Below are positions 8,808-16,838 of a stretch of 64,000 nt of DNA, in pieces. The DNA comes from UBA7803 sp049454295 (GTDB taxonomy: Bacteria > Pseudomonadota > Gammaproteobacteria > Pseudomonadales > Azotimanducaceae): assembly GCA_049454295.1 (NCBI GenBank), contig JBMTYG010000001.1, positions 23,171 to 87,170 of the forward strand. The letters run 5' to 3'. A program made the position numbers and the translations under genes. Below the pieces are notes generated by a model. It had not been told where the DNA came from. It made no database searches and saw nothing but the letters and a program-made list of their open reading frames with translations. How positions within the stretch are numbered: the first letter of the stretch is position 1; every line of letters starts with the position of its first letter.

Positions 8808-9662
8808 ATGCTGCTCCCTTTCAGCAAGATGCACGGTCTCGGCAACGACTTCATGCTGCTCGACCTGGTCACGCAGCACTTTGAGCCGGTGCCCGAGCAA
8901 ATACGAGCCTGGAGCGATCGCCATACCGGGGTCGGCTTCGACTCGCTCCTCGTGATCGAACCCCCGACGGATCCGCATGCGGATTTTCGCTATCGGATCT
9001 TCAATGCCGATGGCACAGAAGTCGAGCAATGCGGTAACGGCGCTCGCTGCGCTGCGCTGTTCGTTGCGGCGCGGGCGCTGAGCCCAAAACGCTCGCTCAT
9101 CCTGCAGACCATGCGCGGCAGAGTTTGTACAACTCGCCTGAATGACGACCAGGTTGAAGTGGATATGGGCGCGCCTGAACTTGCGCCCCAGAGCCTGCCC
9201 TTTGATGACACCGTGCCAGGTGTGAGCGCCATTATCGACCGTCCGGGCCAGTGGCAAATCCAGACCAACGCCGGCACCGTGGAATTATTCCTCGTGTCGA
9301 TGGGTAATCCGCACGCAGTGCTGTTCGTCGACAATGCGGCGCACGCAGCAGTCGACGCGGTCGGCAACGCGCTTATGCAGCACGCCGCATTCCCCGCCGG
9401 CGTCAACGTGGGCTTTTGTCAGGTTGTCGATGACGCCTTTCTGCGACTGCGCGTATTTGAGCGAGGCATAGGCGAAACCCAAGCCTGTGGCTCGGGCGCC
9501 TGCGCGGCGGCCGTGGCCGCACGCCTCTCGGGTCGAGGCGGTCCCAGGCTCAAAATCTCGTTACCCGGCGGCAAGGTTCGTGTGACATGGCAGGGCCCTG
9601 ACAGCCCCGTTAAACTTGTCGGCCCAGCCACGTTGGTCTTCGAGGGGCAGATCGAAGCATGA
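8808..9662 (+). CDS. dapF: Diaminopimelate epimerase
   Basis: DapF converts LL- to meso-diaminopimelate for lysine and peptidoglycan. The 284-residue protein has the two active-site cysteines in the expected motifs: FNADGTEVEQCGNGARC in the N-terminal half and GETQACGSGACA in the C-terminal half. It starts FSKMHGLGNDFML after a short leader. The ATG at 8808 is 4 bases after the lysA stop; a longer frame upstream overlaps lysA and is not family-like. Its last bases overlap the next start (ATGA), so translation is probably coupled to the DUF484 gene. Confidence 0.98.
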   Translation: MLLPFSKMHGLGNDFMLLDLVTQHFEPVPEQIRAWSDRHTGVGFDSLLVIEPPTDPHADFRYRIFNADGTEVEQCGNGARCAALFVAARALSPKRSLILQTMRGRVCTTRLNDDQVEVDMGAPELAPQSLPFDDTVPGVSAIIDRPGQWQIQTNAGTVELFLVSMGNPHAVLFVDNAAHAAVDAVGNALMQHAAFPAGVNVGFCQVVDDAFLRLRVFERGIGETQACGSGACAAAVAARLSGRGGPRLKISLPGGKVRVTWQGPDSPVKLVGPATLVFEGQIEA

Positions 9663-10321
9663 GTGCACACGCTCCGCTCAGAGACACTGAGGTGGTCGAT
9701 TACCTGCGCGAGCACCCCAATTTTTTCGCTGATCATGAGGATCTGCTCGGGGAATTGCGGATACCGCATGCGTCAGGTGCCGCGGTCTCGCTCGTCGAGC
9801 GCCAGCTCGCCATCCTTCGCGACCGCAACGCGGTCATGCGCCGACGCATGACCGAGCTGATGCAGACGGCGCGCAATAACGACGAACTGTTCCGCAAAAC
9901 CCGCACGCTGACGCTGGAACTGCTCAACGTGGCGTCCTGGCATGCGCTCAACGAGGTTGTTGCGACCTCGGTCCTCACCGATTTTGGTGCCGACTTCGTC
10001 TGTTGCCATTTGACCGCTGTGCCTGCCGACCTCGATCATCTGCGCGGTCATGAGGGCGCACTGCCCCATGAAGCACTCCTGCGCGGCAATCAGTCGGCGT
10101 GCATCACCCTTCGCGTCGATGAGTTAGCCAGCCTCTTCCCGGGTCATAGCGCCGAGCGCGAGGGCAGTGCCGCCGTGGCGCCCTTCGCATGGTCTGGCGG
10201 ACGCGGATGTCTTGCCATCGGCAGCCGCAACCCCGGAAGCTTTGCGCCGGAGATGGATACGCTATTCGTCACCTACATCGCCGAGGTCATCTCGCGCGTG
10301 GTGCAGCGTCTTGCCGACTGA
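9659..10321 (+). CDS. DUF484 family protein
   Basis: The 220-residue protein matches the DUF484 family: an N-terminal helical part with VVDYLREHPNFF and LVERQLAILRDRN, then a GAF-like C-terminal domain (APFAWSGGRGCLAIGSRNP). Its function is not established. In many gammaproteobacteria it sits between dapF and xerC, as here. The start overlaps the dapF stop by 4 bases and its end overlaps the xerC start by 11 bases, so the four genes dapF, DUF484, xerC and yigB form one translationally linked unit. Confidence 0.9.
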   Translation: MSAHAPLRDTEVVDYLREHPNFFADHEDLLGELRIPHASGAAVSLVERQLAILRDRNAVMRRRMTELMQTARNNDELFRKTRTLTLELLNVASWHALNEVVATSVLTDFGADFVCCHLTAVPADLDHLRGHEGALPHEALLRGNQSACITLRVDELASLFPGHSAEREGSAAVAPFAWSGGRGCLAIGSRNPGSFAPEMDTLFVTYIAEVISRVVQRLAD

Positions 10322-11240
10322 ACTCGATACGTCGAGCGCGGACGCACTGCTCGAGCGCTTCGTTGATCATCTGCGCCTTGAGCGTCGCTACTCGGCGCAT
10401 ACCCTGACCGGCTATAGGCGCGATCTGGAACGTCTCGCCCAGGTCGTGAACCGGCCCTGGGGTGAGATCCGAAGCCACGACATTGCTGCGCACGTGGCAC
10501 GACTCAACGCGTCCGGACAAGCGCCGCGAAGCATTCAGCGGGCCCTGTCATGCATACGCAGCTTTTATCGATTTCTGATCCGACACGGGTGCGCATCACA
10601 AGATCCGACCACGGGGTTACGCGCCCCCAAAGCACCGGCGAGACTGCCCCGCCTCCTCGATACCGATCAGGCGGCGCAGCTGCTCGCAAGGGTGCCAGAG
10701 GACGGCGACGAAGTACGGGATCTTGCCATTGCCGAGCTGTTCTACGGCAGCGGGCTGCGACTAGCCGAGCTCACCGGCGCTAACATCGGTGACCTCGACC
10801 TCAATGAAGGCTTCATTCGCGTCCGTGGCAAAGGCAACAAGATGCGCAACGTCCCGCTAGGACGCCAGAGTGTAACAGCGCTGCGGCAGTGGCTTCAGGC
10901 GCGCGCTGTCTCGACCAGCGCAACCCCAGGGCTGACCCTCGGGCACGAGTCGCCGCTGTTTACCGGGCGCGGCGGTGTTCGCATTGCGCCGCGCACCGTG
11001 CAAAAGCGACTCAAGCGTCTCGCGGTGTTGCAGCTTGGCAGCGACGAACTCCATCCACACATGTTGCGACACAGTTTTGCCAGCCACATGCTTGAATCAT
11101 CGAGTGATTTGCGCGCCGTGCAGGAACTTCTCGGACATGCCGATATAGCCACGACACAGATTTACACGCACCTCGACTTTCAGCACCTGGCTAAGGTGTA
11201 CGACGCTGCGCACCCACGAGCGCGGAGCCGCAAGGACTAA
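10311..11240 (+). CDS. xerC: Tyrosine recombinase XerC
   Basis: XerC works with XerD at dif to resolve chromosome dimers. The SAM-like N-terminal domain (LLERFVDHLRLERRYSAHTLTGYRRDL) precedes a catalytic domain containing the recombinase residues: Arg in GSGLRLAEL, Lys in VRGKGNK, His-x-x-Arg in HMLRHSFASHML, His in LLGHADIATTQ and the nucleophile Tyr in IYTHLDF. I chose the TTG at 10311, which gives 309 residues. It fits the family start and overlaps the DUF484 end. The frame is open further upstream but that part does not look like XerC. The chromosomal context and length support XerC rather than a phage integrase. Confidence 0.95.
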   Translation: MPTELDTSSADALLERFVDHLRLERRYSAHTLTGYRRDLERLAQVVNRPWGEIRSHDIAAHVARLNASGQAPRSIQRALSCIRSFYRFLIRHGCASQDPTTGLRAPKAPARLPRLLDTDQAAQLLARVPEDGDEVRDLAIAELFYGSGLRLAELTGANIGDLDLNEGFIRVRGKGNKMRNVPLGRQSVTALRQWLQARAVSTSATPGLTLGHESPLFTGRGGVRIAPRTVQKRLKRLAVLQLGSDELHPHMLRHSFASHMLESSSDLRAVQELLGHADIATTQIYTHLDFQHLAKVYDAAHPRARSRKD

Positions 11241-11965
11241 TGGCTTCTGTCACGCTTGTCACCTTCGATCTCGACAACACGCTGTGGGACGTGGATCGTG
11301 TCGTGCGTCGGGCGGAAGAGCGCATGCGCACCTGGATCAGGGAGCGCGTACCCGTCTTCGATGAGCGGTTTCCCCCCGAAATGATGGCCGGATTGCGCAC
11401 TTCGGTGCTCGCAGCCGAGCCTGCCCTACGCCATGATCTTTCGAAGTTTCGCGAGCGGCTGTTGTTTGTGGCGCTCTGTCAGTGCGACCTGGCCGAGGCA
11501 GTGGCGGCAGATCTCGCGGCAGGCGCTTTTGCTGAGTTTTATGCGGCGCGCCACGATGTGGAGTACTTTCCCGACGCACTTTCGACCCTCGCGGTCTTAT
11601 CCCAGCGCTTTGCGCTCGCCGCGCTCACCAACGGCAATGCCGACTTCAAGCGTTTGGGTCTCGATCGATACTTTGCTTTTGGCTTCAACGCTGCGACGGT
11701 CGGCGCCAGCAAGCCCGCACCGGACATGTTTGAGGCGGCGCTGCGGCGCGCAGGCGCAGCCCCGGCCGGAGCTGTCCATATCGGCGATCACCTGGTAGAC
11801 GATGTGCAAGGCGCCGCGGCAGTGGGCATGCACACCATCTGGGTCAATTTTTCCGGTGACTCACCAGCAAATGGCACTATCGCTCCGAGCCGCGAGGTTC
11901 GTCACTTGGCGGATATTCCCAGCGCCGTCGAAGCCATTAACGCCGCGCTGCGTGAGTCTCGATAA
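11240..11965 (+). CDS. yigB: HAD-superfamily hydrolase, YigB-like
   Basis: This 241-residue HAD phosphatase has the nucleophile motif FDLDNTLWDVD at its N terminus, the ALTNGNAD threonine motif, Lys in ASKPAPDMF, and the acidic motif IGDHLVDDVQGA. Its place directly after xerC is that of E. coli yigB, a flavin mononucleotide phosphatase; the substrate here is inferred from that. Start ATG overlaps the xerC stop by one base (TAATG). The 3' end overlaps the end of thrC on the opposite strand by 29 bases. Confidence 0.87.
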   Translation: MASVTLVTFDLDNTLWDVDRVVRRAEERMRTWIRERVPVFDERFPPEMMAGLRTSVLAAEPALRHDLSKFRERLLFVALCQCDLAEAVAADLAAGAFAEFYAARHDVEYFPDALSTLAVLSQRFALAALTNGNADFKRLGLDRYFAFGFNAATVGASKPAPDMFEAALRRAGAAPAGAVHIGDHLVDDVQGAAAVGMHTIWVNFSGDSPANGTIAPSREVRHLADIPSAVEAINAALRESR

Positions 11966-13304
11966 AGCCTCTGATAGCGTCGAGGGAGGCCGGTACCGGC
12001 GTGGTGCGAGCGGGTAGACCGCGCAGGCTTTCAAGGCGCTCATGGCGTGCGACCGGCAACCCCACCGCGGCATCGACCGCTTCCGGAAATTTGGCTGGGT
12101 GCGCCGTCGCGAGACACACCGTGGGTCCCGCATAGGGTAACCGGCGGGCGGCAGCGAGCCCCACTGCCGTGTGAGGGTCGATCACGTAGCCCGATTCAGC
12201 ATAGACCGCGTGAATCGTTGCGGATGTCTCGGCCATATCCACCGCGGTCGCAACGAAATCCTGTGGGCTTTCCCGGTCCAGGCTTGCCGTCCCCGTCTCG
12301 GCAAAGCGTTGCATGAACGCCCGCAGCGCTGTTGTGCTCTCGCCCAGTCGGTAATAGAGATACCGCTCAAAGTTGCTTGCGACCTGAATGTCCATAGCCG
12401 GTGTGATGGTGAACCGCACTGGTCCGCGGGCGTAGGTGCCGCTATTGAAAAAGACCGAGAGGATGTCGTTCTCGTTGGTAGCGACCACGAGATCCCCAAT
12501 CGGGAACCCCATGCGGCGAGCCACGTAGCCTGCGAAAACATTGCCGAAGTTCCCCGTGGGGACTGCGAAGCGAACCGGGGCATCCGATCCCAGGCGCAGA
12601 CTCGCCCATGCGTAATACACAACCTGCGCGAGCACGCGAGCCCAGTTGACCGAATTGACCGCTCCCAGGTGATAGCTCGACTTAAACGGGAGATCACCGA
12701 ACAGCGTCTTCATCAGATTCTGGCAGTCGTCGAAACTGCCACTCACTGAAAGACAGTGTACGTTGGGGTCAAGCACGGTCGTCATCTGCAGTTCCTGCAG
12801 CTCACTCACCCGTCCCGCCGGATACATGATGAATATGTCGATATCCGAAAGCCCGCGCACACCGGCGATGGCTGCGCTGCCAGTGTCACCGCTCGTGGCG
12901 CCCAGGATGTTCAGATGTTCGCCCCGCTGCTTGAGCATGTACTCGAACAACCGCCCCAGGAACTGGAGCGCGACATCCTTGAACGCCAGCGTCGGGCCGT
13001 GAAAGAGCTCCATGACCGACACATCCCCCACGGAGACGAGAGGAGCGATCTCGGGATGATCAAAGGTGGCGTAAGCGCGGCGGATAATGTCGTCGAGTAC
13101 GGGCCGCGGAATATCATCCACATAGAGAGCGATGAGTTCCTGCGCGAGTTCCACATACCCTAAAGAGCGCAGGACCGGGATACGGTCGCGCACATCGGGG
13201 ATGTATTCAGGGAGCAACAGGCCGCCGTCCGGCGCAAGCCCAGTCAGGACCGCATCAGTAAATCCCATGAGGGGCGTCTCGCCCCGGGTGCTGAAGTAAC
13301 GCAT
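11937..13304 (-). CDS. thrC: Threonine synthase
   Basis: ThrC is the PLP enzyme that turns O-phosphohomoserine into threonine. The 455-residue sequence has the longer, E. coli-like form: MRYFSTRGETP at the start, FHGPTLAFKDVALQ (PLP lysine), ILGATSGDTGSAAI and VPTGNFGNVFAGYVA (phosphate loop). The ATG at 13304 matches the family start. No hom or thrB gene is adjacent. Its 3' end runs 29 bases into the yigB 3' end, leaving no room for a terminator between the two. Confidence 0.96.
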   Translation of the reverse strand: MRYFSTRGETPLMGFTDAVLTGLAPDGGLLLPEYIPDVRDRIPVLRSLGYVELAQELIALYVDDIPRPVLDDIIRRAYATFDHPEIAPLVSVGDVSVMELFHGPTLAFKDVALQFLGRLFEYMLKQRGEHLNILGATSGDTGSAAIAGVRGLSDIDIFIMYPAGRVSELQELQMTTVLDPNVHCLSVSGSFDDCQNLMKTLFGDLPFKSSYHLGAVNSVNWARVLAQVVYYAWASLRLGSDAPVRFAVPTGNFGNVFAGYVARRMGFPIGDLVVATNENDILSVFFNSGTYARGPVRFTITPAMDIQVASNFERYLYYRLGESTTALRAFMQRFAETGTASLDRESPQDFVATAVDMAETSATIHAVYAESGYVIDPHTAVGLAAARRLPYAGPTVCLATAHPAKFPEAVDAAVGLPVARHERLESLRGLPARTTPVPASLDAIRGFIETHAARR

Positions 13305-13374
13305 GCGCCCGATTGGTCCTTCGCTCAGTTCATGGAGGCGCGATTGTAGCAGGCGGGCCGACTCCTATATGCAG

Positions 13375-13395
13375 CGGGGCGCCCTAGGCGCCCCG
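13375..13395 (-). terminator. Perfect hairpin after amtB
   Basis: CGGGGCGCC and GGCGCCCCG form a perfect 9-base-pair stem around a CTA loop. It starts 27 bases after the amtB stop and lies before thrC, which is transcribed the same way. A U-rich tail is missing on the amtB side, so it may be a Rho-assisted or weak terminator, or an mRNA-stabilising stem. Confidence 0.5.
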
Positions 13396-13421
13396 TGCAT
13401 TCTTTCCAACCCGAACCAGGA

Positions 13422-14966
13422 TCAGGCGCTATAGGCGCGCTCGCCGTGAGAGGCCGTGTCGAGACCTTGACGTTCGTCTTCCTCGGAAACCCGAAGCCCG
13501 ACGACCAGGTCAGCGATCTTGTAAGCGATGAAGGCGACTACGCCGGACCACACAATCGTGATCAGCACGCCCTTCGCTTGAACCAGGACCTGACCCGCAA
13601 GGGTCTCGTTCGGGAAGCCAACACCGCCCAACGCCGGAGACGCGACGATGCCGGTGCCGATCGCGCCGATGATGCCGCCCACCCCGTGGATGCCAAACAC
13701 GTCCAGCGAGTCGTCATAACCGAGCACACGCTTCAAGCCGACGACCGCCCAGAGACAGCCGAGACCCGCTACCGCGCCGAGCACGATACCGCCCATGGGT
13801 CCCGCGATGCCCGCTGCCGGCGTGATCGCGACCAGACCCGCTACGACCCCGGACGCCAGTCCCAGCATCGACGGATGTCCGCGCAGCAGCCATTCGCCGA
13901 ACATCCAGGCGAGACCACCCGCCGCGGTCGCGAGAATCGTGTTCACGAACGCAAGTGCCGCAGAGCCGTTCGCCTCGAGCGCAGAGCCCGCGTTGAAGCC
14001 GAACCAGCCCACCCACAGCAGTGAGGCACCGATCATGGTGAACGGCAGATTGTGCGGCGCCATCGCATCGCGGCCGAACCCGACGCGCTTGCCGAGCACA
14101 ATCGCGCCTACCAGCGCCGCGATACCGGAATTGATGTGCACAACCGTACCGCCGGCGAAATCGAGGTCGCCCGCCTCAAACAAGTAGCCACCCGTGGCCC
14201 AGACCATGTGCGCAATCGGGAGGTAGGAAAAGGTGAACCAGATCACCACGAAAATCAGCAGAGCGGAGAACTTAACGCGCTCCGCGAGACCGCCGACGAT
14301 GAGCGCGACGGTGATGGCCGCAAAAGTGAGCTGGAAACCGACGAATGTGAGTTCGGGGATCACCACGCCCTCAGAGAAGGTCGCCGCGGTGCTATCGCCC
14401 GTGATACCGGCCAAGAACAGCTTGCTCGTGTCACCAATCATCCAGTTCCAGGCACCGCCGTCGCCAAATGCGAGGGAATAACCATAAATCGCCCATAACA
14501 AGCCGACGACACAGAAAATGGCTAACACCTGGGTGAGGACCGACAGCATGTTCTTGGAGCGGACCAGGCCGCCGTAGAACAGCGCCACCCCCGGCACGAT
14601 CATGAGGATAACGAGCAGCGTAGACACCATCATCCACGCCGTATCGCCCTTGTCGGGCACCGGCGCCGCTTCTTCGACGACGGCTTCCTCTGCCACGGCT
14701 TCCTCAACGGCGGCTTCTACCGCCTCGACAACCGCTTCCGCAGCCTCAGGCGTTTCGGCGACGACATCGACTTCGATGGCGACCTCAACCTCTGAGACCG
14801 ACGCCTCCGCAGGCGCTGCCGCCTCTTCAGCCAACGCGGTACTCGGCGCCATGAGTGCCGCGACACTCATTACGAAGCCTGCCGCAAGCGCAAATTTTCG
14901 CATCGATGCCAGAGCAACCCCGCGCGGGGCGTCTGGCACATGCCGGGAACGAAGCAGATCTTCCAC
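13422..14966 (-). CDS. amtB: Ammonium channel AmtB with an acidic N-terminal spacer
   Basis: AmtB conducts ammonium/ammonia across the inner membrane and is gated by GlnK. After a signal peptide (MRKFALAAGFVMSV... ending TALA) the Amt core begins at TAWMMVSTLLVILM and contains LFYGGLVRSKN, TGGYLFEAGDLDFAGGTVVHI, and the late GLDVFGIHGVGGIIG-like segment (here DDSLDVFGIHGVGG). Between them is an unusual spacer of about 60 residues made almost only of Glu, Ala and Val. The GTG at 14966 has AAGGAG 7 bases upstream, so I use it; the ATG at 14903 would begin exactly at the signal peptide but has no ribosome-binding site. The gene follows glnK by 28 bases. Confidence 0.94.
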   Translation of the reverse strand: MEDLLRSRHVPDAPRGVALASMRKFALAAGFVMSVAALMAPSTALAEEAAAPAEASVSEVEVAIEVDVVAETPEAAEAVVEAVEAAVEEAVAEEAVVEEAAPVPDKGDTAWMMVSTLLVILMIVPGVALFYGGLVRSKNMLSVLTQVLAIFCVVGLLWAIYGYSLAFGDGGAWNWMIGDTSKLFLAGITGDSTAATFSEGVVIPELTFVGFQLTFAAITVALIVGGLAERVKFSALLIFVVIWFTFSYLPIAHMVWATGGYLFEAGDLDFAGGTVVHINSGIAALVGAIVLGKRVGFGRDAMAPHNLPFTMIGASLLWVGWFGFNAGSALEANGSAALAFVNTILATAAGGLAWMFGEWLLRGHPSMLGLASGVVAGLVAITPAAGIAGPMGGIVLGAVAGLGCLWAVVGLKRVLGYDDSLDVFGIHGVGGIIGAIGTGIVASPALGGVGFPNETLAGQVLVQAKGVLITIVWSGVVAFIAYKIADLVVGLRVSEEDERQGLDTASHGERAYSA

Positions 14967-14994
14967 AATCTTTCTCCTTGTTATCGTGCCGAGG

Positions 14995-15333
14995 TCACAC
15001 CGCTTCCGGGCCGGTTTCCCCGGTGCGGATGCGAACAACCTCTTCGAGTGGTGTGACGAAGATCTTCCCGTCACCTACCTTCCCCGTGTTAGCAGCCTTG
15101 GTAATTGTTTCGAGCACCTGCTCAAGCATGCCGTCGGCAACGGCCACCTCCACCTTCACCTTGGGGAGGAAATCGACAACGTATTCGGCACCCCGGTACA
15201 GCTCGGTGTGTCCCTTCTGGCGACCGAAGCCCTTGACCTCGGTTACCGTCATACCCTGCACGCCTATGTTCGAGAGCGCTTCGCGCACGTCATCGAGCTT
15301 GAAGGGTTTAATGATGGCTGTGACCAATTTCAT
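14995..15333 (-). CDS. glnK: Nitrogen regulatory PII protein GlnK
   Basis: This 112-residue PII protein senses 2-oxoglutarate and ATP/ADP and blocks AmtB when nitrogen is plentiful. It starts MKLVTAIIKPFKLDDVREAL and has the T-loop with the uridylylated tyrosine in ELYRGAEYVVDFLPK, and the GKIFVTPLEEVVRIRTGE C-terminal signature with the ATP-site residues. Length is exactly that of the family. It sits between the TorF-type porin and amtB in one orientation. GlnK is preferred over GlnB because of the amtB neighbour. Confidence 0.97.
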   Translation of the reverse strand: MKLVTAIIKPFKLDDVREALSNIGVQGMTVTEVKGFGRQKGHTELYRGAEYVVDFLPKVKVEVAVADGMLEQVLETITKAANTGKVGDGKIFVTPLEEVVRIRTGETGPEAV

Positions 15334-15453
15334 GTTTGTCTCCTTGCGAGCAGTGTTGATCGGAATCGGGCGTGCACCGGCATCAAAACAAGTGCATCAA
15401 AACGTGTTCGAGCCGACCTGTGGAAGATCTGTGCGCGCCCGATTCTCCATCAA

Positions 15454-16167
15454 TCACAACACTTTAGATAGCGAGATCACCGGACGTGTTTCGCAGGCCT
15501 TGGAGCCGCCGAAGCAGTCGTCATCGTCTACGTCCGTACCCACAACACCAATGTTCAGCGATACCCCGGCCACCGGAATCGAGTACATGACGCTCCAATC
15601 CAGCACCTCTTCGTCGCCAAAGGAGGCTTCCCAGTCGCCAGCATCGTTATCGTCGGTCATGCTGTATCCCGCTTTAATGACCAGCGAGGCCTCTGCCGGC
15701 AGGCTGATCGTGTAGCCGACGTTCGGATATACCCAGCTCACATCCTCCAGGGCGAAGTACTCTTCCGAGTAGGCAACACCAAACGTGAAAGCGCCCCAGG
15801 AAACCATGGCGTGATATTCGTTGTAGTCGTACGTGGAGCCATTGCCCGGATACTCATACCGGATGTAGCGCAGATCATAGGTCGCGTCATCACTCAGCGT
15901 TCCTTTGAAGCCGCCGTAGAAATCCCATTCCATACTGGTATCGGTGAAGCCGCTGACATTCGATCCCCAGGTGCCCACGTAGAACCCTGAGTCAAATGCC
16001 ACGTCGAAACCGCCCTGGATAGCCGGGTCGCGATCGGTCTGCGACACACCGCGGAACGGGTAGTCTGAAGCGATAGTGACGTTACCAGCGACTTCCACTG
16101 CCTGCGCTGCGAATGCGCTTCCCAGCAAGCAAGCGCCGCCGAGCAGAGTGGTAATGTGCTTGTTCAT
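15454..16167 (-). CDS. TorF family putative outer-membrane porin
   Basis: The 237-residue protein starts with a signal peptide (MNKHITTLLGGACLLGSAFA, cleavage after AQA) followed by the family opening VEVAGNVTIASDYPFRGVSQTDRDPAIQGGFDVAF. It continues as alternating aromatic-rich strands typical of a small beta-barrel (gcw_chp/TorF family). The ATG at 16167 has AGAGGAG upstream; the open frame before it lacks family similarity. Two cysteines near the C terminus (DDDDCFGGSKAC) could form a disulfide. The family often sits beside glnK-amtB, which suggests a role in nitrogen-source uptake. A sigma-54-type promoter lies 140 bases upstream. Confidence 0.88.
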   Translation of the reverse strand: MNKHITTLLGGACLLGSAFAAQAVEVAGNVTIASDYPFRGVSQTDRDPAIQGGFDVAFDSGFYVGTWGSNVSGFTDTSMEWDFYGGFKGTLSDDATYDLRYIRYEYPGNGSTYDYNEYHAMVSWGAFTFGVAYSEEYFALEDVSWVYPNVGYTISLPAEASLVIKAGYSMTDDNDAGDWEASFGDEEVLDWSVMYSIPVAGVSLNIGVVGTDVDDDDCFGGSKACETRPVISLSKVL

Positions 16168-16562
16168 GAGTGCTCCTCTTATCGATCTTGGTGCAGGTGG
16201 ACTCATCGGTCCCCCACGGTTTGTCGGACCACGGTTTCTGGCGTGGACAGCGATCCTCGCCGCCCTGTGGGATCCGCGCTGCGCCTTCGGTGCGCCTCGC
16301 CCTCTTCGCATTAACCGTGCCAGTTCGGAAAACCCCGTAAATTCAGTCGTTTAAAAAGAAGTCACGGAGAATGCCCTGGAGCGCGCACCGATTTGACCGC
16401 TACGCGCGCCCTAATTTTGTGCATACGCACCGTGAAGGGGCGATGATTGCGCGTCTAACGCACCCTCCTTCTCGCCACCAGCTGACGCTTAGCCGAGCAC
16501 ATGAGCCATGACCCGCCGCGCTGCCGCCCTTACCATGCACCACATCATTGATGGAGTGATCC
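16168..16562. other. Intergenic region between torF and ubiK
   Basis: This 395-base gap separates divergent genes and is the only gene-free stretch above 300 bases. It holds the sigma-54 promoter match for torF-glnK-amtB at 16307-16322. Near 16325-16365 it is locally AT-rich, including a TTTAAAAAG run. An inverted repeat GTGC-ATAC-GCAC lies near 16420-16431, whose role is unknown. The ubiK promoter must also be here, but no convincing sigma-70 pair is visible. I see no ORF or RNA gene in it. Confidence 0.5.
16307..16322 (-). promoter_or_regulatory. Sigma-54 (-24/-12) promoter for torF-glnK-amtB
   Basis: On the minus strand the sequence TGGCACGGTTAATGCG matches the consensus TGGCACG-N4-TTGC, with the GG and GC at the required 10-base spacing and one mismatch (A for T in the -12 element). 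It lies 140 bases before the TorF start codon, giving a leader of about 130 bases. Sigma-54 control with NtrC is the known pattern for glnK-amtB. I did not find a clear paired NtrC site. Confidence 0.62.
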
Positions 16563-16835
16563 ATGGAACGTGACACCCTCTTCGCCCGGGTTATCGAGCA
16601 ATTCAGTCAGTCGCTGAATGCCGCTATGCCTGGCAGCCAGACCGAGCGGCTCGCGGTTGGGCTAAAGGAGGCCCTGAACGCTGCGCTCGCGGAAATCGAG
16701 CTCGTTCCCCGACGTGAACTCGAGGGACATCTGGAAGCGCTCAACGGGCTGCGCGCGCGCGTCCTGGAACTCGAGGCACGCGTGCGTTCGCTGGAACAGG
16801 CCAACGCGGCGGAACAGGCACCGGAACAGGGCTGA
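16563..16835 (+). CDS. ubiK: Ubiquinone biosynthesis accessory factor UbiK
   Basis: UbiK (YqiC) is a small coiled-coil protein that supports the aerobic ubiquinone-synthesis complex together with UbiJ. The 90-residue product has the family layout: an N-terminal amphipathic part (TLFARVIEQFSQSLN), then PRRELEGHLEALNGLRARV and a heptad-like C-terminal coiled coil (LEARVRSLEQAN). The stop is 3 bases before comM, so the two are probably co-transcribed. This ubiK-comM neighbourhood is common in gammaproteobacteria. Confidence 0.88.
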   Translation: MERDTLFARVIEQFSQSLNAAMPGSQTERLAVGLKEALNAALAEIELVPRRELEGHLEALNGLRARVLELEARVRSLEQANAAEQAPEQG

Positions 16836-16838
16836 CCC

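Noticed and set aside
16188..16196. NtrC half-site TTGGTGCAG upstream of torF
   Set aside because: It lies downstream of the sigma-54 promoter and has no paired half at the right spacing.
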